Below are positions 1 to 7,677 of a stretch of 32,705 nucleotides of DNA, piece after piece (position 1 is the first letter of the stretch; each line of letters begins with the position of its first letter). Position numbers and translations under genes: made by a program. Below the pieces are notes generated by a model. It made no database searches. It worked only from the letters and a program-made list of their open reading frames with translations, and had not been told where the DNA came from. This stretch comes from Bradyrhizobium centrolobii (GTDB taxonomy: Bacteria > Pseudomonadota > Alphaproteobacteria > Rhizobiales > Xanthobacteraceae), in contig NZ_LUUB01000096.1 of NCBI RefSeq assembly GCF_001641635.1, forward strand, positions 1 through 32,705. Reading direction: 5' to 3'.

Positions 1-189
1 TCGCGCCAGGTGGTGGGCGGCCCCACAGGCCTCGATCGCCACCACCGTCGGCGGCAGCTTGGCAAAAAACGCCAGCATCGCCTTGCGGCTCAGCCGCTTG
101 CGAAGCACGACCGATTCCGATGCATCAACCCCATGCAATTGAAAAATATACTTCGACGTATCCATCCCAATGCGGATAATCTGGCTCAC
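1..189 (-). CDS. IS110-family transposase, N-terminal fragment
   Basis: The visible 63 residues are the start of an IS110-family transposase, which acts through a RuvC-like DEDD active site. The reading frame begins with GTG at 189, preceded by AGGAG seven bases upstream. The peptide starts VSQIIRIGMDTSKYIFQLHG. The Asp of GMDTSK fits the first catalytic Asp, and the Glu of VAIEACG fits the second acidic residue. The rest of the gene lies outside the window, so intactness cannot be judged. Family assignment is by recognition of the N-terminal motif and is fairly secure. Confidence 0.8.
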   Translation of the reverse strand, partial: MSQIIRIGMDTSKYIFQLHGVDASESVVLRKRLSRKAMLAFFAKLPPTVVAIEACGAAHHLAR

Positions 190-260
190 GGACGGCTCCT
201 GCGAATGAGTTTCTGACAACCTCATTCTGGCACACTGATGCCGTAGGGGGCCGTCCACAC
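1..260 (-). mobile_element. IS110-family insertion sequence, truncated by window edge
   Basis: This is the 5' part of an IS110-type element reading leftward out of the window. The transposase start is at 189, and about 70 bases of non-coding sequence lie upstream of it. IS110 elements usually lack clear terminal inverted repeats, so the right boundary near 260 is a guess and no target duplication can be identified. It lies beside the flagellar cluster and marks a possible rearrangement point. Confidence 0.55.
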
Positions 261-335
261 CATCAACCACAGGCGGATGTTATAACGCGATCTCGTGGTT
301 ACGAATTCGCGCAACAACACGCCCTGGGGTTATGG

Positions 336-355
336 GTCCCGGCCTTCGCCGGGAC
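336..355. repeat. Palindromic GTCCCGGC/GCCGGGAC repeat
   Basis: A perfect 8-bp stem, GTCCCGGC pairing with GCCGGGAC, encloses a CTTC loop. This short palindrome recurs between genes in Bradyrhizobium-like genomes. Here it lies between the IS110 end and the 3' end of the small gene at 460-732, where it could form an RNA hairpin at the end of the flagellar transcript. It has no T-run, so a terminator role is only possible. The rest of 190-459 shows nothing else recognisable. Confidence 0.6.
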
Positions 356-459
356 GACAGCAAGTTGGGGGAACGGCCGTCGCGCCCCTCTACACGCGGG
401 CATTCGATCGTCAAAACGACACGACGGTCCCTGCGTAGTCAGGACCCGCTGGAGCGCCT

Positions 460-732
460 TCAGCTCCCGGCCGTCTCGCCCTCGGTACGTGGCTCGGCGG
501 CGTCGTTCTTCAGCTTCGCGGCCGCAGCGGCGATGCGGTCGGCGAGGCCAGCGGGCGCTCGCTCGGGGGGCGCTGCGAGCGCGCGGCGCAGGATGCGCGC
601 TTCGTCCAGCAGGGCTCGCGCAGCGTCGGAACAGGCGAGCAGCTCTTCGGCGGGCAGACGCCGATCGTCGGGCCAGCGCGAGAGATCCTCGCCCAGCCGA
701 TCGATCAGGTCCTCAAACTCGGTGACGTCCAT
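460..732 (-). CDS. Small conserved protein of ECF-sigma neighbourhoods (function unknown)
   Basis: This 90-residue protein begins MDVTEFEDLIDRLGEDLSRW at 732. It has no signal peptide or membrane segment and is predicted helical, with an acidic N-terminal half and an Ala/Arg-rich C-terminal half. The N-terminal pattern (a short helix, then LSRWP, then a helix ending in LLDEARILRRAL) resembles small proteins commonly encoded after ECF sigma factors and their sensors in Rhizobiales; that link is from memory of the family. It is the last gene of the run sigma, flagellin, fliD, fliS. An upstream in-frame extension to 903 would overlap fliS and looks non-coding, so the 732 start was chosen. Role unknown; a regulatory partner of the sigma factor is possible. 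Confidence 0.6.
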   Translation of the reverse strand: MDVTEFEDLIDRLGEDLSRWPDDRRLPAEELLACSDAARALLDEARILRRALAAPPERAPAGLADRIAAAAAKLKNDAAEPRTEGETAGS

Positions 733-786
733 CGCCTGCCGGTCCCGTCTTCCCCGGGGCTCGTCATAAAGCATTGCAGGCGCGGC

Positions 787-800
787 GGAAACCGGTTTCC
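787..800. promoter_or_regulatory. 14-bp perfect palindrome in the fliS to small-gene spacer
   Basis: GGAAACCGGTTTCC is a perfect 14-bp palindrome in the 109-bp gap between fliS (ending at 842) and the small gene starting at 732. It could be a protein-binding site for separate expression of the small gene. It could also be chance in GC-rich DNA. No clear promoter hexamers accompany it. Confidence 0.25.
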
Positions 801-841
801 CGCGGACCAGGGCGCCAAAGGCCCCCGAAAGGCAGGATGTC

Positions 842-1270
842 TCAGCGCTTGCCGGCCGAATCGGCCGGGGCCGCCTTGCCGGTCCGCACCGCCGTGTCGA
901 CATGCTCCCAGGCCTCGCGCAGCTCGGTCAGCGCGGCGATGATGCGCCGGAAACTGTCGCGCGCGTGCGGCCGGCCGAAGGCCTTCAGGCTCGCCATGAG
1001 CAGGGCGTGGTAGGTCTGGAACAGCCGTTCGGCGACCGCCCCGCCTTTGGTGAAATCGAGATTGTGGCTGAGCCCGCGCAGGATCGCGGTTGCCTTCATC
1101 AGCTGCTCGTGCCCCTCCTCGAAGCGCCGCGCCTCCTGCGCCGCAAGCGACTTCTGGAGGAAGGTGATCGCGCCGCCGAGCAGCATCGACACCGCCTTCA
1201 AGGGCGGCACGGTGGTCGCGGCTCCCCGATAGGCCTGGTTGGCCATGTACGCCATCGGATTATGCATCAT
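842..1270 (-). CDS. fliS: Flagellar export chaperone FliS
   Basis: FliS binds the C-terminal end of unpolymerised flagellin in the cytoplasm and hands it to the type III flagellar export gate. The 142-residue product is close to usual family length and all-helical. It has the N-terminal Tyr-containing segment (MAYMANQAYRGA) that caps the flagellin groove, and conserved stretches around LSHNLDFTKGG and the LREAWEHV helix. The ATG at 1270 shares its A with the fliD stop (TGATG), so translation is probably coupled to fliD. A TTG three bases upstream is a weaker alternative. The order flagellin, fliD, fliS supports the assignment strongly. Confidence 0.9.
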   Translation of the reverse strand: MMHNPMAYMANQAYRGAATTVPPLKAVSMLLGGAITFLQKSLAAQEARRFEEGHEQLMKATAILRGLSHNLDFTKGGAVAERLFQTYHALLMASLKAFGRPHARDSFRRIIAALTELREAWEHVDTAVRTGKAAPADSAGKR

Positions 1271-2973
1271 CAATTACTCGAGCTGGAGTTGAGCAGGGCC
1301 TTGAGATAGGTGAGCGTGTTGTTGGCGCTCTCGATCGCGGCCTGGTAGTTCGCGTATTGCGTCTGGAGCTGCGTCTGGTAGGCGGAAGCCGCGCTTTCGA
1401 TGTCGTCGACCCTCTGCTGAAGATCGTTGTCGCGGTCCTGCAGGTTGGTGATCAGCGTCTGCAACGAACCACTGCTCGACGAATAGGTCTTGGCGATCTG
1501 ATAGATCTGCGTCGCGATGCCGGAGGTCGAGGTCACCGTGATCGATTGCGAGGTCGAGCCCGAATAGGTGAAGGCCATGCCGGCATAGGCCGTTCCGGAA
1601 TTGCCGATGATCGTGGTGCCGCTGACCGTGAACAGCGAGGAGTCGCCCCCGACCGAGGCCCCTGTCAGATTGCCGGAGGAATCGACCGTCAGGTCGAGCG
1701 TGAAGGATTGCGGCGACGTTCCGGTGTTGACGACGCTGAGCTGGCTCGACGAGGTCTTGGTCTGCGCCGACAAAAGCGTGGTGACGCCGCTCAAATTCGT
1801 GCTGAGGATATTGGACAGCGTCGAGGTATCGAGCTCAAGCTCGTTGTTCTCGTTGAAGGACAGGCCGAGGTCGGCCATGGTGAGCCCGCCAACGGTGCTG
1901 TTGAGCGCGTTCTGGAGCGCATCCATGATGTCGCGCATGGTTCCGTCGCCGAACAGCACGGCGCTCGACGACGCCGTCCCATCCGAGCCGGTCGCCTGCT
2001 GCGCCATCACAGCGTCGCGAAACGTGTTGTAGTTGGTGACGAAGGTCTCAACCGCCGATTCGATCTGGCTGGTATCGGGTTCGATGCTGATGTTCAGGGT
2101 CGCTCCGCTCGGCGTCGCCTGGAGCAGGTTGAAGGTCACGCCAGTGAGCACGTCGGTGATATCGTTGGTATCGCGCGTCATCGAGATGCCGTCGAGGGAA
2201 AACTCGGCTGCCTGAGATTTTTGCAGCACGTCGGAAAACGCGCCCGAGCTGTCGGTTACCCCGAGCTTGTTCAGGATGTCGTCGCCGGACGTGCTGGAAT
2301 AGGTGATGTCGGCCGCATCCTCGGTCCCGGTCAGCACCATCTCGTAGGATCCGCTCGACACCTGGACGATCGAGGCCTGCACATTGGTGGTCGAGGTCTG
2401 GGCGTTGATGGCATCGACGACGTCCTGGAGCGACATCGTGCTGGTGATGGTGATGTCGGCCGTGCTGCCGCCCTCGAGGCCGAGAGAGAACGTCCCGGAG
2501 TAGCCAAGCTCGTCGGTCTGGCTCGATTGCGTGGTGCCGGCCACCTTCTGCGCGGTCGCGATCTGGCTGATCGTCAGCGTATGGTCGCCGGTCGCCGCGC
2601 CGTTGCTGACCGACATGGAGAGCGCGGATGACGCGCTGACGTCGCCGGTCGAGCTGATGGTCGCCGCGCGAGTGGCAAAGGCGTTGGTCGCCAGCGAATT
2701 GACGACGGAGGTCGCGAGCGAAGACAGTCCGCTGTACAGCGTGGAAAGGTCGGTCTGAAGCGTCTGATAGGCGGAGACCTTGGCCTCGTTGTTGGTGATG
2801 GTAGTCGAGATCGTGGTCGCCTGGGTGAGCTTGGCGTTCACCGCCGCGGTGATCAGCGCGCTCCAGTCGATGGAGGTCGACGTGGTGGTTCCGGTCGTGG
2901 TCACCGAGGAAGCGCTCGACGAAGTCGAGCTGGTCGTCGACGTGCTGCTGGTGCTCGAACTGACGCTGGTCAA
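1270..2973 (-). CDS. fliD: Flagellar filament cap protein FliD (HAP2)
   Basis: FliD forms the oligomeric cap at the filament tip that folds incoming flagellin. The 567-residue protein has a Ser/Thr-only leader of about 34 residues. The FliD N-terminal domain follows (roughly 35-130, starting SIDWSALITAAV), then a variable middle, then the FliD C-terminal domain (about 260-555) ending in a coiled-coil-like helix before LLNSSSSN. No ATG is usable: the frame starts with TTG at 2973, and the next in-frame Met is well inside the conserved part. A 64-bp gap containing a strong hairpin separates it from flagellin, and it overlaps fliS by one base. It lacks Cys, as expected of an exported filament protein. 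Confidence 0.9.
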   Translation of the reverse strand: MTSVSSSTSSTSTTSSTSSSASSVTTTGTTTSTSIDWSALITAAVNAKLTQATTISTTITNNEAKVSAYQTLQTDLSTLYSGLSSLATSVVNSLATNAFATRAATISSTGDVSASSALSMSVSNGAATGDHTLTISQIATAQKVAGTTQSSQTDELGYSGTFSLGLEGGSTADITITSTMSLQDVVDAINAQTSTTNVQASIVQVSSGSYEMVLTGTEDAADITYSSTSGDDILNKLGVTDSSGAFSDVLQKSQAAEFSLDGISMTRDTNDITDVLTGVTFNLLQATPSGATLNISIEPDTSQIESAVETFVTNYNTFRDAVMAQQATGSDGTASSSAVLFGDGTMRDIMDALQNALNSTVGGLTMADLGLSFNENNELELDTSTLSNILSTNLSGVTTLLSAQTKTSSSQLSVVNTGTSPQSFTLDLTVDSSGNLTGASVGGDSSLFTVSGTTIIGNSGTAYAGMAFTYSGSTSQSITVTSTSGIATQIYQIAKTYSSSSGSLQTLITNLQDRDNDLQQRVDDIESAASAYQTQLQTQYANYQAAIESANNTLTYLKALLNSSSSN

Positions 2974-3001
2974 TGTAGTGTCCGATCCATCACGATGAGA
3001 A

Positions 3002-3026
3002 CCGGGCCGGCCTCAGGCCGGCCCGG
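3002..3026 (-). terminator. 11-bp stem hairpin between flagellin and fliD
   Basis: CCGGGCCGGCC pairs perfectly with GGCCGGCCCGG around a TCA loop, 12 bases past the flagellin stop. No T-run follows on the minus strand. It may be a partial terminator or a 3'-end stabiliser that lets flagellin mRNA exceed fliD mRNA, as expected for a very abundant filament subunit feeding into a low-copy cap protein. Confidence 0.6.
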
Positions 3027-3037
3027 AATGGCCGCCC

Positions 3038-3862
3038 TTAGCCGAGCAGCTTGAGCAGATATTGCGGCATCTGGTTCGCCGCGGATTCGGCCGACACCGC
3101 CGCCTGGGTCTTCACCTCGGCCGAGGACAGTGTGGCCTGCTCGGCCGCGATGTCGACGTCCTTGATTGCTGAGTTGGCGGACTGCAGGTTCTGCGTCTGC
3201 GTCGAGATCGAATCGGAGGAGAAGTTGAACCGCGATTCCTGCGCACCGATGCTGGCGCGGGCGGCGGAGACCGTATCGATCGCGGTGTCCAGAGCGGTCA
3301 GCGCCGATGTCGCATCCGACAGGCTTTTGACGTCGAGCGAGGAGACGCCGAGCGAGGACGCCGTGAGGCTCGTCAGCGTGATCGTGATGGTGTCCGAGCC
3401 CGAGGAGCCGACCAGGACCGAGACGCCGGAGGCGAACACGCTGGAGCCGTCGAGCAGGCTCTGGCTCGAATAGCGCGTGCCGGTCGCGATCGAATCGATT
3501 TCGCTCGTGAGCTGCGAGAATTCCGAGTTGATGTAGGCGCGGCTGGAGTCGGTCGTGGTGCCCGAGGCGGACTCCGAGGCCAGCGACTTCATGCGGGCCA
3601 GGATGTCGGAGATGTTCGAGGCGCCGCCGTCGGCGGTCTGAAGGATCGCGGTCGCCTGCGAGGCGTTGGTGGCCGCCTGCTGGAGCGTGGTGACGTCCGA
3701 CGAGATGCGGGTGGAGATCGCGAGGCCCGCGGCGTCGTCGGAGGCCGACGTGATGCGCGAACCGCTCGACAGCTTGGCGAGCGCGCTGCTCTCCTGCGCG
3801 GAGTTGATGTTGAGGTAGCGGACCGCGGAGTTCGCCGCGGTATTGGTGGAAATTGCAGGCAT
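3038..3862 (-). CDS. fliC: Flagellin
   Basis: This is the filament subunit, exported by the flagellar type III system and polymerised under the FliD cap. The 274-residue protein has the flagellin N-terminal domain (about 5-140, with ALAKLSSGSRITSASDDAAG) and the C-terminal domain (about 190-273, ending NQMPQYLLKLLG). Only a short Ser/Thr-rich linker lies between them, so the exposed D2/D3 domains are missing; this is common in rhizobial flagellins. The start at 3862 has AGGAG seven bases upstream. A longer in-frame start at 3949 would add a non-flagellin leader and is rejected. No Cys is present. The many Ser/Thr residues in the centre could be O-glycosylation sites, which matters given the sugar-modification-like operon at 5214-9565. 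Confidence 0.93.
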   Translation of the reverse strand: MPAISTNTAANSAVRYLNINSAQESSALAKLSSGSRITSASDDAAGLAISTRISSDVTTLQQAATNASQATAILQTADGGASNISDILARMKSLASESASGTTTDSSRAYINSEFSQLTSEIDSIATGTRYSSQSLLDGSSVFASGVSVLVGSSGSDTITITLTSLTASSLGVSSLDVKSLSDATSALTALDTAIDTVSAARASIGAQESRFNFSSDSISTQTQNLQSANSAIKDVDIAAEQATLSSAEVKTQAAVSAESAANQMPQYLLKLLG

Positions 3863-3977
3863 TGAAAACTCCTGTGCTGATGGGCAATGGCGTGCCGCAT
3901 CGTGGAAGACGATTGACGACGCGGACCGCAGCCCCGTCCGTTCGCTCAAACGGCGGAGCGCAAGGAGATCAGGCGGC

Positions 3978-4000
3978 GAAATTTTCGAGAGCGAAATTTT
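3978..4000 (-). terminator. Imperfect AT-rich hairpin after sigma factor gene
   Basis: Two GAAATTTT units flank CGAGAGC, forming a stem with one T-T mismatch just past the sigma factor stop at 4005. On the minus strand the arms are A/T-rich. It could terminate or attenuate readthrough from the sigma gene into flagellin, or serve as a curved upstream element of the flagellin promoter. The remainder of 3863-3977 should contain the flagellin promoter, but I cannot pick hexamers with confidence. Confidence 0.35.
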
Positions 4001-4004
4001 ATGG

Positions 4005-4700
4005 TTAGCAGTCGGTAAACGCGGTGCGGATGTCGCGTTCGTGCTTGCGCAGGAGCTGGCGAAGCTGCTGGCGGCCGCGCTTGAGCAGCGACTCCACCGC
4101 GGCCACCGTGGTGTCCATCACCTGCGCGATCTCGCCGTTGCTCATGTTCTCGTGATACGAGAGGATCACCGCGATGCGCTGCTGCTCGGGCAGGCGCTGC
4201 ATCGCGAGCTCCAGTATGTCGTTCAGCTCGTTGCGCTCGATGATTTCAGCAGCGTCCGGGTGGCCGTCGGCGACTTCCGGCACGGTCTCGACATTCTCGG
4301 TCCGGGGCTTGCGGCGCAGGTCGATGCAGCGGTTGGAGATGACACGATAGAGCCAGGTCGAGAATTTTGCGCGGCCGTGCTGCCAGCGCCCGCGATGGGT
4401 CCAGACCTTGAGCATGGTGTCCTGCACCACGTCCTCGGCATCCGCCGCGTTGCCGATGATGCGCAGCGCGATTGCGTAGGCGCGATCGATGTGACGCTCG
4501 ACCAGCATGCGGAACGCCGCTTCGTCGCCGGTGGCAAGCCGGTCCAACAGCTCGCTGTCCTCGTCGAAGACGATGTCGGTGACCGGAGGGTTGTCCGGCG
4601 CGAGCGTCGCTGAGGGCATCACCGGCACGATCGCTTCAGTCGGCACCGTCGTCGTGACCTCGGCCTCGGCGGGAGCCCAGACATCAGCAGCGTAACTCAT
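4005..4700 (-). CDS. ECF-type RNA polymerase sigma factor
   Basis: This is a 231-residue sigma-70 family factor of the ECF group, directing RNA polymerase to a dedicated promoter set. After a Pro/acidic N-terminal extension of about 50 residues comes region 2 (about 62-130). Its core includes AEDVVQDTMLKVW, and the promoter-melting stretch is FSTWLYRVISNRCIDLRR. Region 4 (about 160-215) carries the helix-turn-helix SNGEIAQVMDTTVAAVESLL. Regions 1.2 and 3 are absent. The ATG at 4700 has GGAG nine bases upstream; a longer frame to 4772 is less likely. It lies 142 bp upstream of flagellin on the same strand. No membrane anti-sigma gene is adjacent. The linkage suggests, without proof, control of filament genes or of the divergent operon. 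Confidence 0.88.
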   Translation of the reverse strand: MSYAADVWAPAEAEVTTTVPTEAIVPVMPSATLAPDNPPVTDIVFDEDSELLDRLATGDEAAFRMLVERHIDRAYAIALRIIGNAADAEDVVQDTMLKVWTHRGRWQHGRAKFSTWLYRVISNRCIDLRRKPRTENVETVPEVADGHPDAAEIIERNELNDILELAMQRLPEQQRIAVILSYHENMSNGEIAQVMDTTVAAVESLLKRGRQQLRQLLRKHERDIRTAFTDC

Positions 4701-5213
4701 CCCGCAATCTCCAACCCGCAATGCCGGCGGCGCACGTGCCACGCGGCTTCCACGCGTTGAACGCGGCACCAAAACAATCCAGGCGAAGATTTTTTGTTAT
4801 TTTTCAAGATGTTATCCGGAATCTTTTGCCGAGCGACAGGCAATAATTGCCGACAGCGCGCATATCGCGCGTGCTCGTCCCGCAATCATCGACATCGTCT
4901 CGCACCATGCGGATCATCCATCCTGAACAGATGTGCTCTCGGGAAAACGCTGAAGTTACGCGGCACTAGGTGATCGAACGCAGCACGCACACGGCGCGCC
5001 AGAGGATCAATTGTGTCTGAGCGTAAACGACCGCGAGGCCGCTTCTTCACTCGGCAATTTTTTCCGAATCACCTTTTTCGAACCTAGCGATTTTTTTGAA
5101 TCTGTCAGTCGCAACGAGCGCGATTTTGAATCACGCGTGAACTTTTTTCGTCGTCGTGGCGCCTGAGTTCGTACGCGTGCACGTTAATCGCTTGTTGGGC
5201 GGGGATTCTTGGC
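4701..5213. promoter_or_regulatory. Divergent intergenic region between sigma factor and HAD operon
   Basis: The 513-bp gap separates the minus-strand sigma gene from the plus-strand operon at 5214 and must hold both promoters. It is clearly more AT-rich than its surroundings, with A/T runs near 4790-4815 and 5058-5148. A GCGCATATCGCGC near-palindrome lies at about 4857-4869. No open frame with coding character was found. I cannot name -35/-10 elements with confidence. Confidence 0.5.
5058..5148 (+). repeat. Phased T-tracts with repeated GAATC boxes upstream of HAD operon
   Basis: Five T-runs (5058-5063, 5074-5078, 5091-5097, 5124-5127, 5143-5148) lie upstream of the gene at 5214. Four are followed by GAATC or GAACC (5066, 5080, 5098, 5128). 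The units look like degenerate repeats of TTTTT(C)GAATC with 14-, 18- and 30-bp steps. Such a block may be intrinsically bent DNA or a multi-site operator. The pattern is read directly from the sequence; its function is inferred. Confidence 0.45.
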
Positions 5214-7628
5214 ATGACGATCGCGACGGCCGACGCAAAATGTCGGACGCAAAATGTTTCTGCTTGGTCATTCGATGTTTTCGATACGTTTCTCGTTCGC
5301 GCCTGCACGACGCCGGATGGAGTATTTGAAAGGACTTACGAGCTATCTGGCGTTTCGCATTCTTGTCCTAATGTTTCCGCGAATTTCGTTCAGCATCGAA
5401 TCCAGGCGGAGGCTCGTGCGCGCAGGACTGCGAAGGACAAGCGCAGCGCAAGCGAAGTTCACATCTCCGAAATCTATTCCTATTTTCCGTTCAGGCTGTT
5501 CGGGCTCGCACGCCGTGACCTGAACGATCTGGTCGAAGCCGAGTTCGACGCGGAGCTCGAGCTCTGCCGCGCCAATCCTGACATGCTGCGTCAATATCTG
5601 GACATGAAGCGCGCGGGACACCGCGTCGGATTCATCTCGGACACGTACTGGGATTCCGATCGGCTGGCGCGTCTGCTGCGGACCTGCTGGCCCGGCCTGA
5701 CATGGGACTTCCTCTACGCGTCCTGCGACCACGGCAGCAGCAAGAGCGAAGCCCTGTTCGCAAAATATCTGTCCGAACAGGGCGTCGACGCCGCAACGTC
5801 CTTCCACGTCGGCGACAATGAGAGGGCCGATATCAGGGGTGCGCGGCGCCACGGCATTCGTCCGCGCTACTATCCGCAGGCCACGCCGCAATTGGCATCG
5901 AAGTTTCAGCGCGAGACTGCGCTGTTCGAATTGCTCTGCCATGGCGCGCCGTCGCGGCTCGATGATGGCGCGCGCACATTGCGGCGCATGGTTGCTGCGC
6001 GGAGTGCCGAAAAGTCTCCGGCCTTCCATCTCGGGCTCACCATCCTCGGTCCGGTGATGACGGCTTTCGACGCCTTTGTGGCGCGGCGTTGCGCGGAGGT
6101 CGCGGGCCCCGGCCGGCAGGTTGCCCTCGGTTTCCTTGGCCGCGACGGCTTTCTGTCGCACCGGATCTGGCAGAGCCTGCACGGCACGACCTCGGCCTAT
6201 CTCGAGATCAATCGCCGCGTCAGCCTGATCGCCTCGGCCGACACGATGCAGCCGCTCGTCGATCTCCTCAGCAAGGTCTTCAAGATCGACGCGCCGACCT
6301 TCCACGACATGATGAAGATCACGTCGCCGAAGGTTGCGGCGTTCTTTGCAGCCTTTCCCGGCGGGATCGCCACCGGCGAAGAGCTCGCAGCCGCCCTTCC
6401 CGACCTGTTGGACGCCGATGAGATCGTCGAGCTCGCCGCCGCCTTGCGCGCGCGCCTGCTCGCTTATCTGCGTCACACGATTCCGGGTTTTGACGACTGC
6501 ACCGATCTCCTGCTCGCCGATCTCGGCTATTCCGGCAGCGTGCAGAAGGCGCTGCGCCGCGTCTTCGACCAGGAGGGCATCAATATCCGCCTGCACGGCG
6601 CCTATCTGATCTCGCTCGACGACGCCTTCGACGATGTCGCAGAGGAGGACAGCGCGGAAGGCTTCATCTCCGACCTCGTGGTCACGCCCCACGTCAAGCG
6701 CATGCTGATCCGAAACGTCGCGCTGCTGGAACAGGCCTGCTGCTCCGCCGACGGCTCGGTGCGAGACTACGAAGGCGGCACGGTGCTGCGCGAGATCAAT
6801 CCGCGCCCCGCCAGCCAGATCGCGCTTGCCGCGGAGATCCAGGCCGGCGCGCAGGCCTTTGCGGACAGCGCCGCGGGCGTCGCGGCGGATTATGGCTTGC
6901 ATCCCTATGCCGCGCCCGACATCGCCGCGCGCTGGTGCACGGCGACGCTGACACGGCTTCTGCTGCTGCCCGATGAAGACGAACTGGCGCTGCTCGGCGG
7001 ATTGAAGCACGACGTCAATCTCGGCACCCATGCGCTGGCGCCGATGCTCGACAGCAGATTCGCTCGCGACCAGATCACCGCCCGCGGCCTCTCGGCCGCC
7101 TGCACATCGGCCGCGCCGCCGATGTGGCTCGCGGGCAGCTTTGCGCGCCTGTCCCCGTCCTACGGCTATCTTTATGTGCTCTTCGGCGCCAACCGCCTGC
7201 CGGCCGACGTCTTCGAGGAACGCCCCTGTGGCTCGGTTCAGGTCGGACTGTTTCGCGCGAGCGGCGATGCGGCACTGGAGACGGTCACGATCTATCGCAC
7301 CGGGCTCGCCGAGCTGCGGCTGCGCATTCCTCTCTCCCGCACCATGGCGATCACCATGATCGCGCTGCCGCTGGCGAAATGCGCGCCCGAAGGCCTTCTT
7401 CATGGCGTGACCGTGCAGCACGGCGATGACGTTCGTGACGCCGCCGAGAGCCAGGACGTCATCGGTATCGCGACCGAAAGCCTGGTCTACGCCGGCCTCC
7501 AGCGGACCGGCGAGCATTATCGCGCCGAGAACGAGGACGGCTGCCTGCTGATCCCGGTCGCGCCGATGACGCAGGACATCGCGGTCTATTCCGCGGCGAT
7601 CACGCCGCTCGGCACCGGCCCCAAATAG
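5214..7628 (+). CDS. Large HAD-superfamily-like protein, probable surface-glycan modification
   Basis: This 804-residue cytoplasmic protein starts with a HAD-like domain (about 15-230). The motifs are FDVFDTFLVR (D21), GFISDTYWDS (S142/D143), a Lys in SKSEAL (K177) and HVGDNERADIRGA (D201, D206). The rest (about 250-804) has no domain I can name, but overall it resembles the COG5610-type predicted HAD hydrolases found in polysaccharide clusters. The residue two after the nucleophilic Asp is Phe, not Asp, so classical phosphatase chemistry is uncertain. GGGGA lies eight bases before the ATG. It is first in a three-gene operon with a glycosyltransferase-like and a formyltransferase-like gene, divergent from the flagellin block. 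Role in glycan assembly or flagellin modification is inferred. Confidence 0.65.
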   Translation: MTIATADAKCRTQNVSAWSFDVFDTFLVRACTTPDGVFERTYELSGVSHSCPNVSANFVQHRIQAEARARRTAKDKRSASEVHISEIYSYFPFRLFGLARRDLNDLVEAEFDAELELCRANPDMLRQYLDMKRAGHRVGFISDTYWDSDRLARLLRTCWPGLTWDFLYASCDHGSSKSEALFAKYLSEQGVDAATSFHVGDNERADIRGARRHGIRPRYYPQATPQLASKFQRETALFELLCHGAPSRLDDGARTLRRMVAARSAEKSPAFHLGLTILGPVMTAFDAFVARRCAEVAGPGRQVALGFLGRDGFLSHRIWQSLHGTTSAYLEINRRVSLIASADTMQPLVDLLSKVFKIDAPTFHDMMKITSPKVAAFFAAFPGGIATGEELAAALPDLLDADEIVELAAALRARLLAYLRHTIPGFDDCTDLLLADLGYSGSVQKALRRVFDQEGINIRLHGAYLISLDDAFDDVAEEDSAEGFISDLVVTPHVKRMLIRNVALLEQACCSADGSVRDYEGGTVLREINPRPASQIALAAEIQAGAQAFADSAAGVAADYGLHPYAAPDIAARWCTATLTRLLLLPDEDELALLGGLKHDVNLGTHALAPMLDSRFARDQITARGLSAACTSAAPPMWLAGSFARLSPSYGYLYVLFGANRLPADVFEERPCGSVQVGLFRASGDAALETVTIYRTGLAELRLRIPLSRTMAITMIALPLAKCAPEGLLHGVTVQHGDDVRDAAESQDVIGIATESLVYAGLQRTGEHYRAENEDGCLLIPVAPMTQDIAVYSAAITPLGTGPK

Positions 7629-7677
7629 TGCGCCTGATCGCGCCGCCTCGGCCGTTGAAGTCCAAGGGGCCGGCACG

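Noticed and set aside
1357..2631. 424-codon open frame on the plus strand
   Set aside because: It is antisense to fliD with Arg/Gly/Val-rich composition; fliD has full domain support.
2970..3887. 305-codon minus-strand frame overlapping flagellin
   Set aside because: It is flagellin read in another frame (Arg/His/Gly-rich); the flagellin frame carries the conserved N- and C-terminal domains.
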